A DNA stretch of 18,771 bases, from contig JBGSTZ010000167.1 of NCBI GenBank assembly GCA_041736255.1, positions 1-18,771 of the forward strand, given 5' to 3'. Position 1 is the stretch's first letter; every line of letters begins with the position of its first letter. The notes under the pieces are model-generated. The model was not told where the DNA came from. It did no database searches and saw nothing but the letters and a program-made list of their open reading frames with translations. Shown here piece by piece: positions 7,275 through 15,495 of the stretch. A program made the translations under genes and the position numbers. Origin of the DNA: AVCC01 sp041736255. GTDB taxonomy: Bacteria; Pseudomonadota; Gammaproteobacteria; Burkholderiales; Burkholderiaceae_D.

Positions 7275-8255
7275 ATGAATGCACATAACCCGATAATTAA
7301 TTGTTGCGCGTATAGAAGCGGTAAAAAGATAAAAGACATCACTATAGAAGCCATCAGTGATGTGTTGAAAGAAAGCGATACTTTCGTTTGGGTCGGGTTG
7401 CTGGAGCCGGACCCCGTACTGATGGGCAAAATTCAAGAGGAATTCGGTCTGCACGAACTGGCAGTGGAAGATGCGCATAAGGCGCATCAGCGGCCAAAGC
7501 TGGAAGAATATGGCGACACGCTATTTTTGGTTCTCCACACCGCAATGTTAGCGAGTAATGAGATTCAGTTTGGCGAAACGCATATTTTTCTGGGACCACG
7601 CTTCGTTGTCACCATACGACATGGGCAATCCATTGGCTACGCAAAAGTTCGGGAACGCACCGAGAGTCTGCCAGGCAGGCTGGCAAACGGCCCTGGCTAT
7701 GTGCTGTATTCGATTGTCGATTTCGTGGTCGATCAGTATCAACCGTGTATCGACAATCTACAGGCAAAGTTTAAAAGCTTTGAGAGCCAGCTGTTCAGTC
7801 TTAATTCTGACGCAGACAATCTGCAAGATTTTTACAACTTGAAAAATGAGCTGCTGACACTGCACGCAGCAGCAATGCCATTAATCGAGATTTGTACGCA
7901 ATTGCTGCGTTTTCATAGCGACATCATTCCAAAAGAAAACCGCATTTATTACCGGGACATCATCGACCATGCTACCCGGGTCACACATGCTGTCGACAGG
8001 ATGCGTGAAATGATTAATGCTGCGATGCAGGTCGCCCTTGCTCAGGTAACAATTCGCCAGAATGAAGTGGTCAAGCGGCTCGCCGGCTGGGGCGCCATCC
8101 TGGCTATGCCAACCATGGTATTTAGTTTGTACGGCATGAATTTCGCGTACATGCCAGAGCTGACATGGAAATGGAGTTATCCGATAATTTTGGGCGGGAT
8201 TGTTGTCGGCTGTATTTTGCTGCATCGCCGTCTGAAGCGTGCTGGCTGGCTATAA
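7275..8255 (+). CDS. corA: CorA-family divalent cation (Mg2+/Co2+/Ni2+) transporter
   Basis: 326-residue inner-membrane channel that forms pentamers and admits Mg2+. A large soluble N-terminal domain (1-265) is followed by TM1 at about 270-285, ending in the signature YGMNF (GMN at 287-289), then a short periplasmic loop beginning AYMPEL, then TM2 at about 302-317 and a basic C-terminus HRRLKRAGW. This order and the GMN motif are diagnostic for CorA/MIT proteins. No strong Shine-Dalgarno precedes ATG 7275. A five-codon frame MESHQ starting at 7261 ends in the overlapping ATGA. No Mg2+-sensing leader that I can recognise. The substrate is inferred from the family. Confidence 0.95.
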   Translation: MNAHNPIINCCAYRSGKKIKDITIEAISDVLKESDTFVWVGLLEPDPVLMGKIQEEFGLHELAVEDAHKAHQRPKLEEYGDTLFLVLHTAMLASNEIQFGETHIFLGPRFVVTIRHGQSIGYAKVRERTESLPGRLANGPGYVLYSIVDFVVDQYQPCIDNLQAKFKSFESQLFSLNSDADNLQDFYNLKNELLTLHAAAMPLIEICTQLLRFHSDIIPKENRIYYRDIIDHATRVTHAVDRMREMINAAMQVALAQVTIRQNEVVKRLAGWGAILAMPTMVFSLYGMNFAYMPELTWKWSYPIILGGIVVGCILLHRRLKRAGWL

Positions 8256-8290
8256 AACGTCAAATGAAGGTGGTATCGGGAAAATGAAAA

Positions 8291-8310
8291 CGGGCCGCAT
8301 TTGCGGCCCG
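8291..8310 (-). terminator. Intrinsic terminator after phaP (possibly bidirectional with corA)
   Basis: Perfect 8-bp GC stem cgggccgc/gcggcccg with a 4-nt attt loop. On the minus strand it is followed by GTTTTCATTTT, good for phaP. On the plus strand only tcaaaat follows, so it is weaker for corA, which ends 35 bp earlier. It lies between two convergent genes. Confidence 0.75.
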
Positions 8311-8327
8311 TCAAAATACTGCTCTGC

Positions 8328-8348
8328 TAACTATTAACTATTAACTAT
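8328..8348. repeat. Short tandem repeat, three copies of taactat
   Basis: Three perfect 7-bp copies lie just after the phaP stop, between the gene and its terminator. Probably slippage-derived; no function assigned. Confidence 0.7.
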
Positions 8349-8365
8349 TGCTTACTTCTTATTGA

Positions 8366-8932
8366 TTACTTCTTTGTAGCCTGTGAGGAAGTTTTTGCAA
8401 CTGCTTGTGAAAACTGTTCGGTTGCTTTAGCAACGTTTGCTTCCACCGTTTCATTGGCTTGTTTGGCTGTCTTGTTCATTTGATCGTAGCCGGCACTTGC
8501 ATTATCCATGGCCGATTTCAACATGGCCACTACTTGTTCGGAACCAGCAGGCGCGTTTTTTGTAACTTCTGAAACCAGAGCAGTTACCTTGTCTTTGGTT
8601 TCGGCGACTTGCGATTCAACTGCTTTGCTGAGTTCTGCATTGGTGCTGGATACGATTTCAGCCAAGTGACGACCATATGACTGCGCTTTTTCAGCGTTCA
8701 GTTTTGATTGCTCGGTAACCAGTGCCAAAAATTCTTGTGGGTCTTTTGCAGCAATAAGTTGCTTTGCTGCAGCAGTGGATTCTTCCGCAGATGCTTTGAC
8801 AGCAGCTAGGTTTAATGCGACAACTTTTTCTACCGAACCTACAACATTGTTTGTAAGTGCGTTAAAAGCTGCGAATTGGTTTTCAAAAAGTGATTTAGTA
8901 GCGTTTGAGAATTGCTGTGTATTTGAGAACAT
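8366..8932 (-). CDS. phaP: Phasin family protein (polyhydroxyalkanoate granule-associated)
   Basis: 188-residue, Ala/Lys/Glu-rich and almost wholly helical protein without Cys or Trp. The N-terminal half has the phasin pattern: FENQFAAFNALTNNVVGSVEK at about 16-36, then LNLAAVKASAEES, AAKDPQEFLAL and YGRHLAEI. Phasins coat PHA granules and control their size and number; granule synthesis genes are not in this window. The C-terminal third is a low-complexity Ala/Lys amphipathic region, as usual for the family. ATG at 8932 has AAAGGA about 7 nt upstream. Transcribed alone, with its own promoter (9003-9030) and terminator. Confidence 0.92.
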   Translation of the reverse strand: MFSNTQQFSNATKSLFENQFAAFNALTNNVVGSVEKVVALNLAAVKASAEESTAAAKQLIAAKDPQEFLALVTEQSKLNAEKAQSYGRHLAEIVSSTNAELSKAVESQVAETKDKVTALVSEVTKNAPAGSEQVVAMLKSAMDNASAGYDQMNKTAKQANETVEANVAKATEQFSQAVAKTSSQATKK

Positions 8933-9002
8933 GATTTTTCCTTTGGATGCAATGGATAATAAAAGCAGCCCTCCGGTAAAATGGTGCGCCGCAACAATTT
9001 GT

Positions 9003-9030
9003 ATTCTACAGGAAGATTTTATGGTGTCTA
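9003..9030 (-). promoter_or_regulatory. Candidate sigma-70 promoter of phaP
   Basis: On the minus strand TAGACA (9030-9025, 5 of 6 to consensus), a 16-bp spacer, then TAGAAT (9008-9003, 5 of 6). Predicted start near 8996 gives a leader of about 65 nt. Confidence 0.5.
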
Positions 9031-9194
9031 TAGTTATTTTTAAATAATTTTTTGATTAAGTGATACCTCCAAACATGATCGCCCTTGTGACAAAGTGACT
9101 ATGTACCGCAAACTTCTCCCTGCATTTTCCGGTCAACCGTTATGCAACGGCTGCTGTTCGGTGCTATGCACTGCGCTGGAAAATTCGGCCAGAG

Positions 9195-9226
9195 AATGAT
9201 TGTGACAGTGTGCCGTCACAATCATT
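9195..9226. promoter_or_regulatory. Perfect 12-bp inverted repeat (operator or hairpin, function unknown)
   Basis: aatgattgtgac (9195-9206) and its exact complement gtcacaatcatt (9215-9226) flank an 8-nt spacer. No T-tract follows on either strand. It contains TGTGA-N10-TCACA, which is CRP-like in its arms but has the wrong spacing. Confidence 0.5.
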
Positions 9227-9432
9227 TCCCATTGTTGGTGCTGGAATATTTCCCGACCGCCAGCTACGGTAGAGCTCGATTACAGGCGCTTAGCCTGCGA
9301 GCAAAAAATTTCAACATGTTGAAGAAATCGAACAAGTGAAAAGATACTATTGGATGATTACTTCTTGATGACACAGCGATTATTGCATTGCAATAAAGAA
9401 GTGCATTTGCGCGCCAGGCTGCAGAGCTAAAG

Positions 9433-9885
9433 TTACCATTCCAGCGAAAGCAACCTTTCAGCCATGCGCGGCCAGCAGAGCGTCCTTACGTCGTTGCGCG
9501 AGGACCAGCAGAAGCCATCCGTCTCAGGGGTTAGCTTGCCAGTAATATGATGCGGAAAATGGCTGGTGCAGTTAAGGTGGCCAAGGCTGTCAAAATCATC
9601 TGCGGCGCGCACTTTATACAAGTGCAATCTTTTATCTTTGCGGTAGTCGAAACACCCGATTTCTTCGAATAGTTCTGCGTCGAACGTGATGCCAGCTTCT
9701 TCCCATAGCTCCCTTTTTGCCGCCTCAAGGGTTGATTCTCCGGCATCTTGCATCCCTTTCGGGATATCCCAATGATTCGTACCTGTCACATGGCAGAGAA
9801 GAATCTCACCTTTTTTATTGGTGATGATGGTCCCGCAAGATGTTGCGAGTATTTTTCTCGCTATTGTTTTTTCCAATGACGACAT
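9433..9885 (-). CDS. Nudix hydrolase
   Basis: 150-residue protein with a complete Nudix box Gx5Ex7REUxEExGU: G44, E50, R58-E59-L60, E62-E63 and G65-I66, preceded by the typical HWDIPKG. Such enzymes hydrolyse nucleoside diphosphates linked to another moiety, using Mg2+ bound by the box glutamates. The N-terminal SCGTIITNKKGEILLCHVTG fits the Nudix first strand pair. The substrate cannot be told from sequence; the small size suggests a single-domain housecleaning enzyme. ATG 9885 is preceded by AAAGGA at about 8 nt. Single gene on this strand between phaP and tRNA-His. Confidence 0.88.
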   Translation of the reverse strand: MSSLEKTIARKILATSCGTIITNKKGEILLCHVTGTNHWDIPKGMQDAGESTLEAAKRELWEEAGITFDAELFEEIGCFDYRKDKRLHLYKVRAADDFDSLGHLNCTSHFPHHITGKLTPETDGFCWSSRNDVRTLCWPRMAERLLSLEW

Positions 9886-10029
9886 GCCCCAGTCCTTTCT
9901 AGCAAAATGCCATTCATTAGAACACTTTACCGTGTGTAATTTGCCATTCCAATTAAATGGTTAAAGTTAGATCGAATGGGGCAAAAAATTCTATAGTGTC
10001 TACAGAGTGTGATGAAGGCACCTGGAAAC

Positions 10030-10064
10030 AAAAAAGAGCTACCAGCCGAAGCGTGTAACTCTTT
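10030..10064 (-). terminator. Intrinsic terminator of tRNA-His
   Basis: On the minus strand a 10-bp stem (one G-U), then a 2-nt mismatch and 2 bp, closes on a TTCG tetraloop (10047-10050). The stem arms are 10033-10046 and 10051-10064. It is followed by TTTTTTG and begins 18 nt after the tRNA 3' end. Confidence 0.8.
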
Positions 10065-10082
10065 GATTTAATGCGTGTTCTT

Positions 10083-10159
10083 TGGGGTGGCTGATGGGGC
10101 TCGAACCCACGACAACAGGAATCACAATCCTGGACTCTACCAACTGAGCTACAGCCACC
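10083..10159 (-). tRNA. tRNA-His (GTG)
   Basis: The minus strand reads GGTGGCTG...TAGCTCAGTTGGTAGAG, the anticodon loop ATTGTGA with anticodon GTG, GGGTTCGAGCCCC in the T arm, and CAGCCACC followed by an encoded CCA. The acceptor has the G-1:C73 pair typical of tRNA-His. 77 nt including CCA. Confidence 0.97.
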
Positions 10160-10192
10160 AGTGTTTTCTACGTTGTTTTGCAGAAGACGACG

Positions 10193-10221
10193 ATTATATA
10201 AATTTGCGCCTTGCTTGTAAA
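10193..10221 (-). promoter_or_regulatory. Sigma-70 promoter of tRNA-His
   Basis: The minus strand has TTTACA (10221-10216), exactly 17 bp, then TATAAT (10198-10193), about 33 bp before the mature tRNA start. Near-consensus, as expected for a stable-RNA gene. Confidence 0.8.
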
Positions 10222-10250
10222 TAAAAATATGCAACTGGTGCATTTGTTTT

Positions 10251-11087
10251 TTAGCTGATCGCCACTATTGCGATGTTTGGCTGTAGGTGCAGCAAATTGC
10301 TTAAAGCGATTTTTAGCGCGGTTTCGCTGCCGGTGGTAAATGTTTGTAGCCGGCTTGGGTTTCCAGATGCGTTCAGCAACGCATGATTTTTGAGGAGTCG
10401 TGCCAGTTGCAAGGCGATCGGTTGGCCAGTGTCGATAATGGTTACTGGTTCGGATGTAGCACGGCGGATTGCGCTCTGCAGTAGCGGCAGCACGAAAGGA
10501 TAATGGGTGCAGCCAAGTACCAGTGTATCTGCGCCTTGTTCAATCAATGGTGTCACATAATGCTGCACCAATTGGGTGGTTGTAGCGGATTGTAATTCGC
10601 CTTTTTCGATCTGGTCGGCCAGTCCGATACAGGCCTGGGTGAGTATCCGCACACCGGTGCTGGCAGATATTTGTTCGCTCAGATATTTGAATTTGCTGCT
10701 GGCCAGCGTGCGTTTGGTGGCCAGCACGCCAATCGTATAGTTTTTGGTCAGTGCGGCAGCCGGTTTGAGTCCAGGTTCGACGCCGACCAGCGGCAACTGC
10801 GGGTAACGCGCACGCAGTGCCGTGATGGCAGCGGCGGTGGCGGTATTGCAGGCCACTACGATAGCTTTGGCACCGTGTTGCAGCAGGAAGTCTGTAATTG
10901 CCAGCGCCCGATCGGCGATGAATTGCTCTGTTTTGCCGCCATAAGGTGCAAAGCCCGAGTCGGCAAAATATAGCAGATTTTCTTGTGGCAATTGGGCCTG
11001 GATATGCCGCAATACGGACAAGCCGCCGATGCCGGAATCAAAAATGCCGATCGGCGCATCTGCTGCCGCAAGAGCGCTAGCGTGCAC
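10251..11087 (-). CDS. murI: Glutamate racemase
   Basis: Converts L-glutamate to D-glutamate in the cytoplasm for peptidoglycan. Signature motifs are IGIFDSGIGGLSV (catalytic Asp), ADSGFAPYGGK, VVACNTATAA (first catalytic Cys) and GCTHYPF (second catalytic Cys with His). The frame is open back to a TTG at 11162 but has no ATG before the conserved domain. I chose GTG 11085-11087, giving 278 aa, the usual size, with 12 residues before IGIFDSG. TTG at 11102 and TTG at 11162 (303 aa) are alternatives; none has a clear Shine-Dalgarno. It lies downstream of the fumarase gene on the same strand, about 110 bp after it, and may be co-transcribed. Function is certain; the start is not. Confidence 0.93.
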   Translation of the reverse strand: MHASALAAADAPIGIFDSGIGGLSVLRHIQAQLPQENLLYFADSGFAPYGGKTEQFIADRALAITDFLLQHGAKAIVVACNTATAAAITALRARYPQLPLVGVEPGLKPAAALTKNYTIGVLATKRTLASSKFKYLSEQISASTGVRILTQACIGLADQIEKGELQSATTTQLVQHYVTPLIEQGADTLVLGCTHYPFVLPLLQSAIRRATSEPVTIIDTGQPIALQLARLLKNHALLNASGNPSRLQTFTTGSETALKIALSNLLHLQPNIAIVAIS

Positions 11088-11198
11088 GAAGGAGGTGGTC
11101 AAGGAATGGAGTGGTGCGGAAAAGTATGTTGGTTGGATTGTCGGGCGAAGTGGCGGTAACAAGAACCGGTATTTCGCCCGGCGAGGGCGGATCGGTGT

Positions 11199-12737
11199 TT
11201 ATTTGGTGGTGACTGCAATGTCGCCCACAGAGGTCGCGGCAATCCGGGCTTGCCATTCTTTTGGACCGGTTTCGTGAACCGAGGTACCTTGAGCATCGAC
11301 TGCTACCGTAACCGGCATGTCTTTCACGTCAAACTCGTAAATCGCTTCCATGCCGAGGTCGGCAAAACCGACCACTTTTGCGGTCTTGATCGCTTTCGAG
11401 ACCAGATAAGCTGCACCGCCAACTGCCATCAGATAGGCCGATTGGTGACGCTTGATCGATTCGATGGCTACCGGGCCACGTTCCGCTTTGCCTACCATGG
11501 AAATCAAACCGGTTTTTTCCAGCATCATGTCGGTAAACTTATCCATCCGGGTTGCTGTGGTCGGGCCGGCTGGGCCAACTGCTTCGTCGCGTACAGGGTC
11601 AACCGGACCGACGTAGTAGATCACGCGATTGGTGAAATCGACTGGCAATGGCTCGCCCTTGGCCAGCATGTCCTGGATGCGCTGATGGGCAGCATCGCGG
11701 CCGGTCAACATTTTGCCGTTCAATAGCAGAGTTTGGCCCGGTTTCCAGGACGCGACTTCGGCCTTGGTCAGGGTATTGAGGTCGATGCGCTTGGATTTTT
11801 CGGTGTCCGGTGTCCAATGCACTTCCGGCCAGTCGGACAACGACGGCGGCTCCATGAATGCCGGGCCGGAACCGTCGAGCACGAAATGCCCGTGGCGTGT
11901 TGCAGCGCAGTTCGGGATCATCGCCACCGGTTTGGAGGCGGCGTGGGTCGGGTACATCCTGATTTTCACGTCGAGCACCGTGGTCAGGCCGCCCAGGCCC
12001 TGCGCGCCGATGCCAAGCGCATTGATTTTTTCAAGCAGATTAATACGCAGTTCTTCGGTTTTATTCTGTGGGCCACGCTTCTTTAACTCGTACATGTCGA
12101 TGTCTTCCATCAACACTTCTTTTGCCATCAGCATGGCTTTTTCAGCAGTGCCGCCGACGCCAATCCCAAGTATGCCAGGCGGACACCAGCCGGCACCCAT
12201 GGTCGGCACGGTTTTCATGACCCAGTCCACCAGCGAGTCGGATGGGTTGAGCATTACGAACTTGCTCTTGTTTTCAGAGCCGCCGCCTTTGGCTGCAACC
12301 TGAACGTCAACAGTGTTTCCTGGAACCAGTTCCATGTGAATCACGGCCGGCGTGTTGTCGCGGGTATTTTTGCGCTCGAAAAGCGGGTCGGCCACGATTG
12401 AGGCGCGCAACTTGTTTTCCGGATCGTTATAGCCGCGTCGGACGCCTTCGTTGACGGCGTCAGCGATCGAGCCTTTGAAGCCTTCAAACCGCACATCCAT
12501 GCCGATTTTAAGAAAGACATTGACGATGCCGGTATCCTGGCAGATCGGGCGATGGCCTTCAGCGCACATGCGCGAATTGGTCAGTATCTGTGCAATCGCA
12601 TCTTTGGCAGCAGGGCTTTCTTCCGCCGCGTAAGCGCGCCCCAGATGCGCGATGTAGTCGGCCGGATGGTAGTAACTGATGAATTGCAGCGCGCCGGCAA
12701 CGGATTCAATAAGGTCGTCCTGCTTGATGATGGTCAT
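11199..12737 (-). CDS. fumA: Class I fumarate hydratase (4Fe-4S, FumA/FumB type)
   Basis: Oxygen-sensitive iron-sulfur enzyme of the TCA cycle interconverting fumarate and malate. The 512-residue product joins the alpha domain (1 to about 290) and the beta domain (about 330-512) in one chain, as in FumA. The three cluster cysteines fit C66 in RPICQDTG, C185 in GAGWCPPG and C277 in IPNCAATRHGHF. The C-terminal half has the Fumerase_C pattern: LLLNGKMLTGRDAAHQRI, YYVGPVDPVRDEAVGPAGPT and FADLGMEAIYEF. ATG at 12737 has only a weak GAGA upstream. It is transcribed divergently from acs across 757 bp. The gene name could equally be fumB or simply fum. Confidence 0.95.
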   Translation of the reverse strand: MTIIKQDDLIESVAGALQFISYYHPADYIAHLGRAYAAEESPAAKDAIAQILTNSRMCAEGHRPICQDTGIVNVFLKIGMDVRFEGFKGSIADAVNEGVRRGYNDPENKLRASIVADPLFERKNTRDNTPAVIHMELVPGNTVDVQVAAKGGGSENKSKFVMLNPSDSLVDWVMKTVPTMGAGWCPPGILGIGVGGTAEKAMLMAKEVLMEDIDMYELKKRGPQNKTEELRINLLEKINALGIGAQGLGGLTTVLDVKIRMYPTHAASKPVAMIPNCAATRHGHFVLDGSGPAFMEPPSLSDWPEVHWTPDTEKSKRIDLNTLTKAEVASWKPGQTLLLNGKMLTGRDAAHQRIQDMLAKGEPLPVDFTNRVIYYVGPVDPVRDEAVGPAGPTTATRMDKFTDMMLEKTGLISMVGKAERGPVAIESIKRHQSAYLMAVGGAAYLVSKAIKTAKVVGFADLGMEAIYEFDVKDMPVTVAVDAQGTSVHETGPKEWQARIAATSVGDIAVTTK

Positions 12738-12956
12738 GGTGGTTCTCGCTAATCTAAGGTTAAGGATTGCTATTCTGTTGGCGGATGCTGACCGGAATGG
12801 GATTGCAGTAGACAGTCATTGGCTAACGGTAGAAAGTTCAGAGTAAAAGCGCTGAAACTGTCGCGCCTGGGTGTGCAATAAATAGAGAGAAAAATTAAGT
12901 TCCGTCTATGGCGACTGTTGCCCTAAGCCGCTTTGAAAATAAGTCAATTCTATGAA

Positions 12957-12965
12957 ATTATACCA
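12957..12965 (-). promoter_or_regulatory. Candidate extended -10 promoter of the fumarase gene
   Basis: The minus strand reads TGGTATAAT, a full extended -10 motif. The -35 hexamer at 17 bp (CACTTG) is poor. It would give a 5' leader of over 200 nt. Confidence 0.35.
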
Positions 12966-13205
12966 ATACCTGTATTTTTCAAGTGCCTTTAGAGTATTAC
13001 GAAAATATATGCATTTCTAGCTGTACTCCGGCATTAATTTAAAATTGTCTTGATGTTTTTTGTGCTTGCTACATGACTTTGCACACGTTTTTCCGTTAAA
13101 TTTGCGCCAATCGGGATTTTACACTTGCTGGCAATAAAGTCGACCAACTGCGATTTTTACTTCAATAAATCGTATGTCTCATTACCGCTTGTCACAAAAA
13201 ACTCC

Positions 13206-13224
13206 AAAATTTGGCCCAAATTTT
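13206..13224. promoter_or_regulatory. Perfect 19-bp palindrome, candidate operator for acs
   Basis: AAAATTTGG-C-CCAAATTTT: 9-bp arms around one base, about 270 bp before the acs start. Too A/T-rich in its outer part to be a terminator and no T-run follows in context. It looks like a dimeric regulator site. Confidence 0.45.
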
Positions 13225-13230
13225 ATACCG

Positions 13231-13252
13231 ATAAAATTGTCATAAAATTGAC
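13231..13252. repeat. Tandem 11-bp direct repeat
   Basis: ataaaattgtc followed directly by ataaaattgac (10 of 11 identical), 6 bp after the 19-bp palindrome. The 11-bp period is about one helical turn, which would suit a protein binding two adjacent half-sites. Confidence 0.5.
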
Positions 13253-13494
13253 GAAACGCAACACTGCTGGCAGCTAATCTGGCATAAATAAAGACTGGTT
13301 TTATCAAAATTAAACGTAAAGTAACACGCTAATTTTCGAATTATGACGCCGTGCAATGCAAGGTTTTCAAATATTACTATTTGTGTTGTAGTGTATGAGT
13401 CGTAAGATTGGTTCGCGAAGTGTAAGGCGTAAGGCTTTAGTAAGAGTTAAAGTCTATGTTGTCAACAAAATCATTACCACATGGAGAAGACAAA

Positions 13495-15477
13495 ATGGCA
13501 GGCATTGAATCAACAAATCAAGAGAGTCGTGTTTTTCTGCCGTCGGCAGATTTCATCAAGAATGCCACCATATCCGGCATGGATGCTTATAACGCGATGT
13601 GCGCTGAGGCTGAGCAGGATTACGAAGGTTTCTGGGCCAAGTTGGCGCGCGAGAACATTATCTGGCAAAAGCCTTTTACCAAGACGCTAGACGAATCCGA
13701 TGCACCGTTCTACAAATGGTTCGAAGATGGCCATCTGAACGCCTCTTACAACTGTCTCGACCGCAATCTTGAAAACGGCAACGCCGACAAGACTGCCATC
13801 ATTTTTGAAGCAGACGACGGTAAATCCACCAAAGTCACTTATCGCGAATTGCACCGCACCGTTTGCAAATTTGCCAATGGCTTGAAATCGCTCGGCGTCA
13901 AAAAAGGCGATCGCGTCGTCATCTACATGTCGATGTCGGTCGAAGGCGTGGCTGCGATGCAAGCTTGCGCACGTATCGGCGCCACGCATTCAGTCGTGTT
14001 CGGCGGTTTCTCAGCCAAGTCCCTGCAGGAACGCATCATTGATGCCGGCGCCGTTGCCGTCATCACCGCAGATGAGCAGTTCCGCGGTGGCAAGCACCTG
14101 CCTTTGAAATCTATCGTCGATGAAGCCATCGCGCTGGGTGGTTGCGATGCAATTCGCAATGTCGTCGTCTTTAAACGCACCGGCGGCAACATCAGCATGG
14201 TCGAGGGACGCGATTTGTGGCTGCAAGATCTGTTGCAAGATCAAGCCGAGATCTGTGAGCCGGAATGGGTTAGCGCTGAGCATCCATTATTCATTTTGTA
14301 CACATCCGGCTCTACCGGTACGCCTAAAGGCGTGCAGCACTCCACCGGCGGTTTCCTGCTGTGGGCCATGCTGACCATGAAGTGGACTTTCGACATCAAA
14401 CCGGACGATGTATTCTGGTGTACCGCCGATATCGGCTGGGTCACTGGTCATACTTACATTGCCTACGGCCCGCTGGCAGTTGGTGCGACCGAAATCATCT
14501 TCGAAGGCATTCCAACTTACCCGAACGCAGGTCGTTTTTGGGATACGATTGCCAAACACAAGGTCACCATTTTCTACACTGCTCCAACCGCGATTCGTGC
14601 CCTGATCAAGGCTGCTGATGTGGACCCGAGTGTAGCTCCGGGACAATACGATCTATCTAGCTTGCGCTTGCTGGGCTCGGTCGGCGAGCCGATCAATCCA
14701 GAAGCCTGGATGTGGTACTACAAAAATATCGGCCGGGAAAACTGCCCGATCGTCGACACCTTTTGGCAGACGGAAACTGGCGGCCACATGATCTCGCCGC
14801 TGCCAGGCGCCACACCGATGGTGCCAGGTTCCTGCACCTTGCCATTGCCAGGCATCATGACTGCGATTGTCGACGAGGCTGGGCAGGACATGCCGAACGG
14901 CCAAGGCGGGCTGCTGGTGGTAAAACGCCCTTGGCCGTCCATGATTCGCACTATTTGGAACGATCCGGAACGCTTCAAGGCGAGCTATTTTCCACCTGAG
15001 CTTGGCGGCAAGACTTATCTGGCCGGTGACGGTGCAATCCGCAATCCAGATACGGGTTATTTCACCATCACTGGGCGTATCGACGATGTGCTCAACGTTT
15101 CCGGTCACCGCATGGGGACGATGGAGATTGAATCAGCACTGGTGGCTAACCCTATGGTGGCTGAAGCAGCGGTTGTCGGTAAGCCGGACGATACCACTGG
15201 TGAATCAATTTGCGCCTTTGTAGTCTTGAAGCAGACGCGTCCAACTGGAGATGAGGCCAAACGGATCGCCATCGAGTTGCGCAATTGGGTCGCCAAGGAA
15301 ATCGGCCCGATTGCCAAGCCGAAAGAAATCCGCTTTGGTGACAACCTGCCCAAAACACGTTCCGGCAAAATCATGCGCCGTTTGCTGCGTGTGCTAGCCA
15401 AGGGCGAGGACATTACGCAGGACATCTCGACACTGGAAAATCCAGCTATTTTGGAACAGTTAAAGCAGCCGCAGTAA
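13495..15477 (+). CDS. acs: Acetyl-CoA synthetase (AMP-forming)
   Basis: Activates acetate to acetyl-CoA via acetyl-AMP in the cytoplasm. The 660-residue product has the adenylation core motif YTSGSTGTPKG (P-loop), WCTADIGWVTGHTYIAYGPL, YTAPTAIRAL, GSVGEPINPEAW, DTFWQTETGG, the hinge and Asp motif ITGRIDDVLNVSGHRMG, and the C-terminal LPKTRSGKIMRRLLR. The Lys in SGKIM is the residue reversibly acetylated in characterised Acs enzymes. Length matches the family (about 650). I chose ATG 13495, preceded by GGAGAAG at 5 nt; an in-frame ATG at 13456 lacks a ribosome site and adds 13 non-conserved residues. Single-gene unit with its own terminator; it divides the long control region with the fumarase gene. 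Confidence 0.97.
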   Translation: MAGIESTNQESRVFLPSADFIKNATISGMDAYNAMCAEAEQDYEGFWAKLARENIIWQKPFTKTLDESDAPFYKWFEDGHLNASYNCLDRNLENGNADKTAIIFEADDGKSTKVTYRELHRTVCKFANGLKSLGVKKGDRVVIYMSMSVEGVAAMQACARIGATHSVVFGGFSAKSLQERIIDAGAVAVITADEQFRGGKHLPLKSIVDEAIALGGCDAIRNVVVFKRTGGNISMVEGRDLWLQDLLQDQAEICEPEWVSAEHPLFILYTSGSTGTPKGVQHSTGGFLLWAMLTMKWTFDIKPDDVFWCTADIGWVTGHTYIAYGPLAVGATEIIFEGIPTYPNAGRFWDTIAKHKVTIFYTAPTAIRALIKAADVDPSVAPGQYDLSSLRLLGSVGEPINPEAWMWYYKNIGRENCPIVDTFWQTETGGHMISPLPGATPMVPGSCTLPLPGIMTAIVDEAGQDMPNGQGGLLVVKRPWPSMIRTIWNDPERFKASYFPPELGGKTYLAGDGAIRNPDTGYFTITGRIDDVLNVSGHRMGTMEIESALVANPMVAEAAVVGKPDDTTGESICAFVVLKQTRPTGDEAKRIAIELRNWVAKEIGPIAKPKEIRFGDNLPKTRSGKIMRRLLRVLAKGEDITQDISTLENPAILEQLKQPQ

Positions 15478-15495
15478 TTTAAGGTGATGTGCAAG

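Larger units (their letters stand above)
8933..9432. other. Gene-free stretch between phaP and the Nudix gene
   Basis: It holds the phaP promoter at its left side and a 12-bp perfect inverted repeat at 9195-9226. A 65-codon frame at 9142-9339 has no ribosome site and an unconvincing composition. I see no RNA gene or insertion sequence here. Confidence 0.6.
12738..13494. other. AT-rich divergent intergenic region between fumarase and acs
   Basis: 757 bp without a convincing gene. It carries an extended -10 element for the fumarase gene near 12957, a perfect 19-bp palindrome at 13206-13224, a tandem 11-bp direct repeat at 13231-13252 and the acs ribosome site. Acetate metabolism genes are often strongly regulated, so a large control region is plausible. 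I did not find a convincing acs promoter or sigma-54 site. Confidence 0.6.

Noticed and set aside
9202..9219. CRP-like TGTGA...TCACA site
   Set aside because: The half-sites are 10 bp apart instead of 6, so a CRP dimer would not fit.
9142..9339. 65-codon plus-strand frame between phaP and the Nudix gene
   Set aside because: No Shine-Dalgarno, runs through a perfect DNA palindrome, no domain or membrane pattern.
9953..10243. 96-codon minus-strand frame
   Set aside because: It is the translation of tRNA-His and its flanks.
11092..11158. Perfect AAGGAGGT followed by an ATG on the plus strand (17-codon frame)
   Set aside because: Lies antisense to the murI 5' end, and the short Trp/Cys-rich peptide is not gene-like; probably coincidence.
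13130..13300. Possible sigma-54 promoter for acs (TGGCA motifs)
   Set aside because: No TGGCA followed at the right spacing by TTGC was found.
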